A stretch of DNA of 5,858 bases from Thermoplasmata archaeon (GTDB taxonomy: Archaea > Thermoplasmatota > Thermoplasmata > SG8-5): NCBI GenBank assembly GCA_030655715.1, contig JAUSPR010000218.1, positions 1-5,858 on the forward strand. The letters run 5' to 3'. Below, one piece after another: positions 4,601 to 5,858 of this stretch. Position numbers and translations under genes: made by a program. The notes under the pieces were generated by a model, which had not been told where the DNA came from, did no database searches, and worked only from the letters and a program-made list of their open reading frames with translations. Numbering within the stretch: the first letter of the stretch is position 1; each line of letters opens with the position of its first letter.

Positions 4601-5858
4601 TGAATTGCCTTATCATACGCACCCAGGGCAAATAATGCCGAGCCCTTGTCATAAAGAGCTTCAATATTTTTGTGGTCCAGGTGAATAATTTTATCACAGA
4701 CATTATCCACAGCCTCATGCCTTTCAAGATGTTTCAGTGACTCCTTTTTCTCAATCATTGCTTCGATATCCTTCGGATTGAGCTGAATTATCCTGTCAAA
4801 GCTGAGAAGTGCCTTGTCATGGTCGCCCATTGCAGCCAGGGCATTGCCCTTATCAAAAATTGCATTTCTGTCATCCGGTTGAATTGCCAACATGTGGTCC
4901 GCGGTTTCCACGATATCCATGTGCCTGTCAAGTTTTTTGAGGCTCTGGCGCTTGTTGACAAGTGCAGCCATATTATCCGCGTCCAGGGTCAACGCCATAT
5001 CATAGCTTCCGCAAGCGGCTTCGAAGTCCTCTGCCATGTGCAGGCTCATTCCCTTCATTATCCAGAGCTTCACATTGTCCGATTTCAGGCGTAGCGATTC
5101 CGTATAGCTGTCTGCAGATTTCCTATATTTTTTAATTCGGTAGAATGAATGGCCTCTCTGTTCCCAGATGAAAGGGTCATCCTTCCTCAGGGCAAGTGAC
5201 TTATCAAACACTGAAATAGCATCCTCATGCCGCTCCATCAATGCCAAGGCCAGACCATTGTTAACCATTGCTTCCACATATTGAGGGTCAAGTGTAATAG
5301 CCGTTGAAAATTCTGAGATGGCTTCCTCGTATCTGTTCAGCTTGTTCAGGGCTATGCCTTTTCTGTTATGGACCCTCGGGTCCTTTGGAGAGAGAACGAG
5401 AATTCTATCATAAAAAGCAATGGCTAATTCGTCGGTAGCCAGTATCTTGTTGTAAACTGCAATTGCCTCTACGACATTGCCCAGAGTTTCGAGAGCAGAA
5501 CCCTTGTTAGCCAGTGCCGCCTTGTTAATCGGGTCTATTGAAAGAGCCATATCATACTGCTCGATGGCCTGAGGCGAGTTACCATTCTTGAAAAGGAAAA
5601 TGCCCTTGTGAACCATGGCTTTGACATTACTCCTGTCCAACGCCAAAGCATGCTCTATGGATTTGATGCCCTCATCATCCTTTCCAATACCGATAAGGCC
5701 GTAACCCAGTGCATCAAAAAGTAGAGAAAATTCTCTGGGAGCGGAGGCAATGACCTTGCCATTCTCGTTCAGAACCTGGCCGGCTTTCTGATAAATCTCG
5801 AGCGATTGTGCCTGCTGGCCCTTCTCTGAAGCTTGCTTGGCTTTATCCAAAAGCTTCT
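1648..5858 (-). CDS. Giant TPR protein with three HTH-like modules and C-terminal zinc finger (5' partial)
   Basis: Function unrecognised; probably a cytosolic protein-binding scaffold, since no signal peptide, membrane segment or catalytic motif is visible. Residues are counted from a TTG at 5850, but the frame stays open to the edge (K-L-L precede it) and no ribosome binding site lies before that TTG, so the true start is probably outside the window. Layout: residues 1-41 helical, perhaps a degenerate TPR; 42-1074 about 30 TPRs with the usual A/G8/Y11/A20/F24/A27/P32 pattern (for example IWYSKGL, EAIAEFDKALQLDPED); 1075-1095 capping helix; about 1096-1275 three HTH-like modules; 1281-1313 basic Pro-rich linker; 1316-1352 zinc finger; 1353-1400 acidic tail. 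The stop is TAG at 1648-1650. TPRs are protein-interaction modules and the zinc finger suggests a second binding surface; the partner is unknown. Very sure of the TPR identity, unsure of any role. Confidence 0.95.
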   Translation of the reverse strand, partial: KLLDKAKQASEKGQQAQSLEIYQKAGQVLNENGKVIASAPREFSLLFDALGYGLIGIGKDDEGIKSIEHALALDRSNVKAMVHKGIFLFKNGNSPQAIEQYDMALSIDPINKAALANKGSALETLGNVVEAIAVYNKILATDELAIAFYDRILVLSPKDPRVHNRKGIALNKLNRYEEAISEFSTAITLDPQYVEAMVNNGLALALMERHEDAISVFDKSLALRKDDPFIWEQRGHSFYRIKKYRKSADSYTESLRLKSDNVKLWIMKGMSLHMAEDFEAACGSYDMALTLDADNMAALVNKRQSLKKLDRHMDIVETADHMLAIQPDDRNAIFDKGNALAAMGDHDKALLSFDRIIQLNPKDIEAMIEKKESLKHLERHEAVDNVCDKIIHLDHKNIEALYDKGSALFALGAYDKAIHPLDKLLAIHPDHLDALKRKRECLKELGRHQDIVKVADQFLKYQPDNGPCLMDKAIALFNMSMYADSIGILDRYLLQFKDDASAWFKKGHAQALMNQHVEAIESFDKAIALKPGDKTFHDMKGRSFARLGKFTEAIAEFDKALQLDPEDPEIWYSKGLAHESAKSYEEAVACFDRALRLKPEDKNIWYSKGLSLAWLEHHDDALAALDKAILYGPSDRFPYLKKADIFLKVGRYPEAVETCNKLLAMNHMDLEALLRKKDALKNLDDYKGVVETADKISKLDPKNVLAYYDRAIAEQKLGEHHNAIKSLERGLNVEPDNIDFLEAKKNSLTELGDLEGIIEVATRIIELDPANTQAWHDKSKALGSLNRFSEALAAADSGLQANSSLSDLWVIKAEILLNLKRDMEALESFDRALQSKPGDLTALYRKGKAYYGMEKFDEAARCFSEALQNYPDDVKLLNARAMAYMHESKFDLSTVDFDRAIGIEPDNLRTLTNLGLLKLEMKDFDTALKHLNSALQLAPGNKDVLVAKAKVYSAMENLDEARYWYGKALETGEDPEILAGFAMIQSKVGDYRSAVTLLEKLVITSPDSKEAWYNLGFAREKMREYEEALKCYDKAIGLDANDKFSWNSKGLVLLEIGKLENAMRAFERALEIDSEFASAQDGLRIAKERLESQDVEKFARAVLRLEFERNRPISREEAFRDGGIPYANLESVFTFLNQIEEFPLQAMTPQEKDEMEKASREVLVRSIGSGSASQKTRLRLSDISVNFPDYTLWKAKRVLSYIQRVDQMAFPPDPNPEMDALLRRALGLPPERRSVIGLVESLGLGVMKAKQLQAHLATFKKDGYIAPEVEIGSLVSEEYGGARSAPRTQPKPKPTEHRQSGPPRDTHGADPAMARKYCTIHGHMAVTRHSCGAYLCHNCVSGASKCPVCHRPLHETKNAPEPPRERTRDPEPEELSSDDYDEPEQDSQPKSDDQVKSEYGTL
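1795..1905 (-). other. C-terminal C/H cross-brace zinc finger domain
   Basis: Residues 1316-1352 carry C1316-x2-H1319-x9-C1329-x4-C1334-x2-C1337-x6-C1344-x2-C1347, then H1348 and H1352 as candidate last ligands. Eight ligands in this order would bind two zinc ions, as in B-box or RING-type folds, but the spacing matches neither textbook consensus exactly. It is flanked by a basic Pro/Arg/Lys linker (1281-1313) and a Glu/Asp/Pro-rich tail (1353-1400) likely to be disordered. The metal site is clear; the subfamily and the partner are not. Confidence 0.75.
2026..2565 (-). other. Three HTH-like helical modules between TPRs and zinc finger
   Basis: Residues 1096-1275 are not TPRs. Three stretches share a shape: a helix starting L/V-L-R, a polar Pro/Arg/Ser-rich loop, a short helix, a G/N-x-P/G-type turn, and a recognition-helix-like segment. 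Core strings are EEAFRDGGIPYANLESVFTF (about 1114-1133), LSDISVNFPDYTLWKAKRVL (1178-1197) and VIGLVESLGLGVMKAKQLQA (1233-1252); the last two share KAK followed by a leucine. They could be winged-helix-like or another small helical bundle repeated three times. The similarity was judged by eye and could be coincidental for so many short helices. Confidence 0.4.
3442..3849 (-). repeat. Second block of alternating A/B TPR pairs (two copies)
   Basis: Residues 668-803 repeat the A/B alternation seen earlier in the protein. Type A units at 668 (RKKDALKNLDDYKGVVETAD) and 736 (AKKNSLTELGDLEGIIEVA) again have Lys instead of Gly at position 8 and V/I-V/I in helix B; more canonical units at 702 and 770 follow them. 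The block lies exactly 11 x 34 residues from the first one, so the register is kept. Less uniform than the first block. Confidence 0.6.
4360..4971 (-). repeat. Alternating A/B TPR pairs, three copies of a 68-residue super-repeat
   Basis: Residues 294-497 alternate two TPR flavours. Type A units (294, 362, 430) have K/R at position 8 in place of the canonical Gly, then S/C-L-K-x-L-x-R-H, and often A/C-D where F-D is expected; examples are NKRQSLKKLDRH, EKKESLKHLERH and RKRECLKELGRH. Type B units (328, 396, 464) are closer to canonical, for example DKGNALAAMGDHDKA and DKGSALFALGAYDKA. This implies duplication of a two-TPR, 204-bp cassette. Read directly from the aligned units. Confidence 0.75.

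Larger units (their letters stand above)
2629..5727 (-). repeat. Tandem TPR array, about 30 units of 102 bp
   Basis: Residues 42-1074 of the large protein parse into consecutive 34-residue TPRs. Units start at 42, 76 and 110; a half-repeat follows at 142-157; then 23 units of exactly 34 residues start at 158, 192, 226 and so on to 906 with no insertion or deletion; next a 33-residue unit at 940; and finally units at 973, 1007 and 1041. Most units show the KG-x-AL turn of helix A and the F/L-D-K/R-A-I/L of helix B ending in P-D/E-D/N. Known TPR superhelices hold about seven or eight repeats per turn, so this array would make roughly four turns. Confidence 0.93.

Overview
The window holds two large, co-directional minus-strand genes, both cut by the window edges, and a 241-base gap between them. 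In reading order on the minus strand these are: (i) a very long tetratricopeptide-repeat (TPR) protein, about 1,400 residues visible, with its 5' end beyond position 5858 and its stop at 1648-1650; (ii) an intergenic region with a plausible TATA element, a perfect 12-bp palindrome, and a 24-codon TTG-start reading frame that looks like a bare signal peptide; (iii) a secreted protein starting at 1406 whose 3' end lies beyond position 1. The short frame overlaps the start of the secreted-protein gene by four bases (ATGA), so translational coupling is likely. No tRNA, rRNA, CRISPR, integrase or transposase was seen.

The organism is most likely an archaeon, possibly of the Thermoplasmata / Methanomassiliicoccales type, but this is inference. 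The supporting signs are strong GGAGG-type ribosome binding sites, a TATA-like box at a sensible distance, a TTG start, frequent ATA (Ile) and AGG/AGA (Arg) codons, a NosD-like secreted beta-helix, and a giant TPR protein with a C-terminal zinc finger. None of these excludes a bacterium.

The TPR protein (1648-5858) has about 30 full TPRs. Twenty-three of them run in perfect 34-residue register (residues 158-939, counting the TTG at 5850 as residue 1). A lone half-repeat precedes that run. Two blocks inside it alternate two unit types, giving a 68-residue super-period. After the TPRs come a roughly 180-residue helical region that reads as three related helix-turn-helix-like modules, a basic Pro-rich linker, a C/H cross-brace zinc finger and an acidic disordered tail. 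It looks like a cytosolic scaffold or regulator; no catalytic motif is visible.

The secreted protein (1-1406) has a long basic n-region, a signal peptide, one possible propeller-like blade, a short right-handed beta-helix, and then tandem 52-residue GloVer-type repeats encoded by a 156-bp DNA period that runs off the left edge. Its patchwork architecture and the leader frame before it are the most unusual parts of the window. Nothing links the two large genes functionally except orientation and adjacency, and the promoter-like elements in the gap suggest separate transcription.
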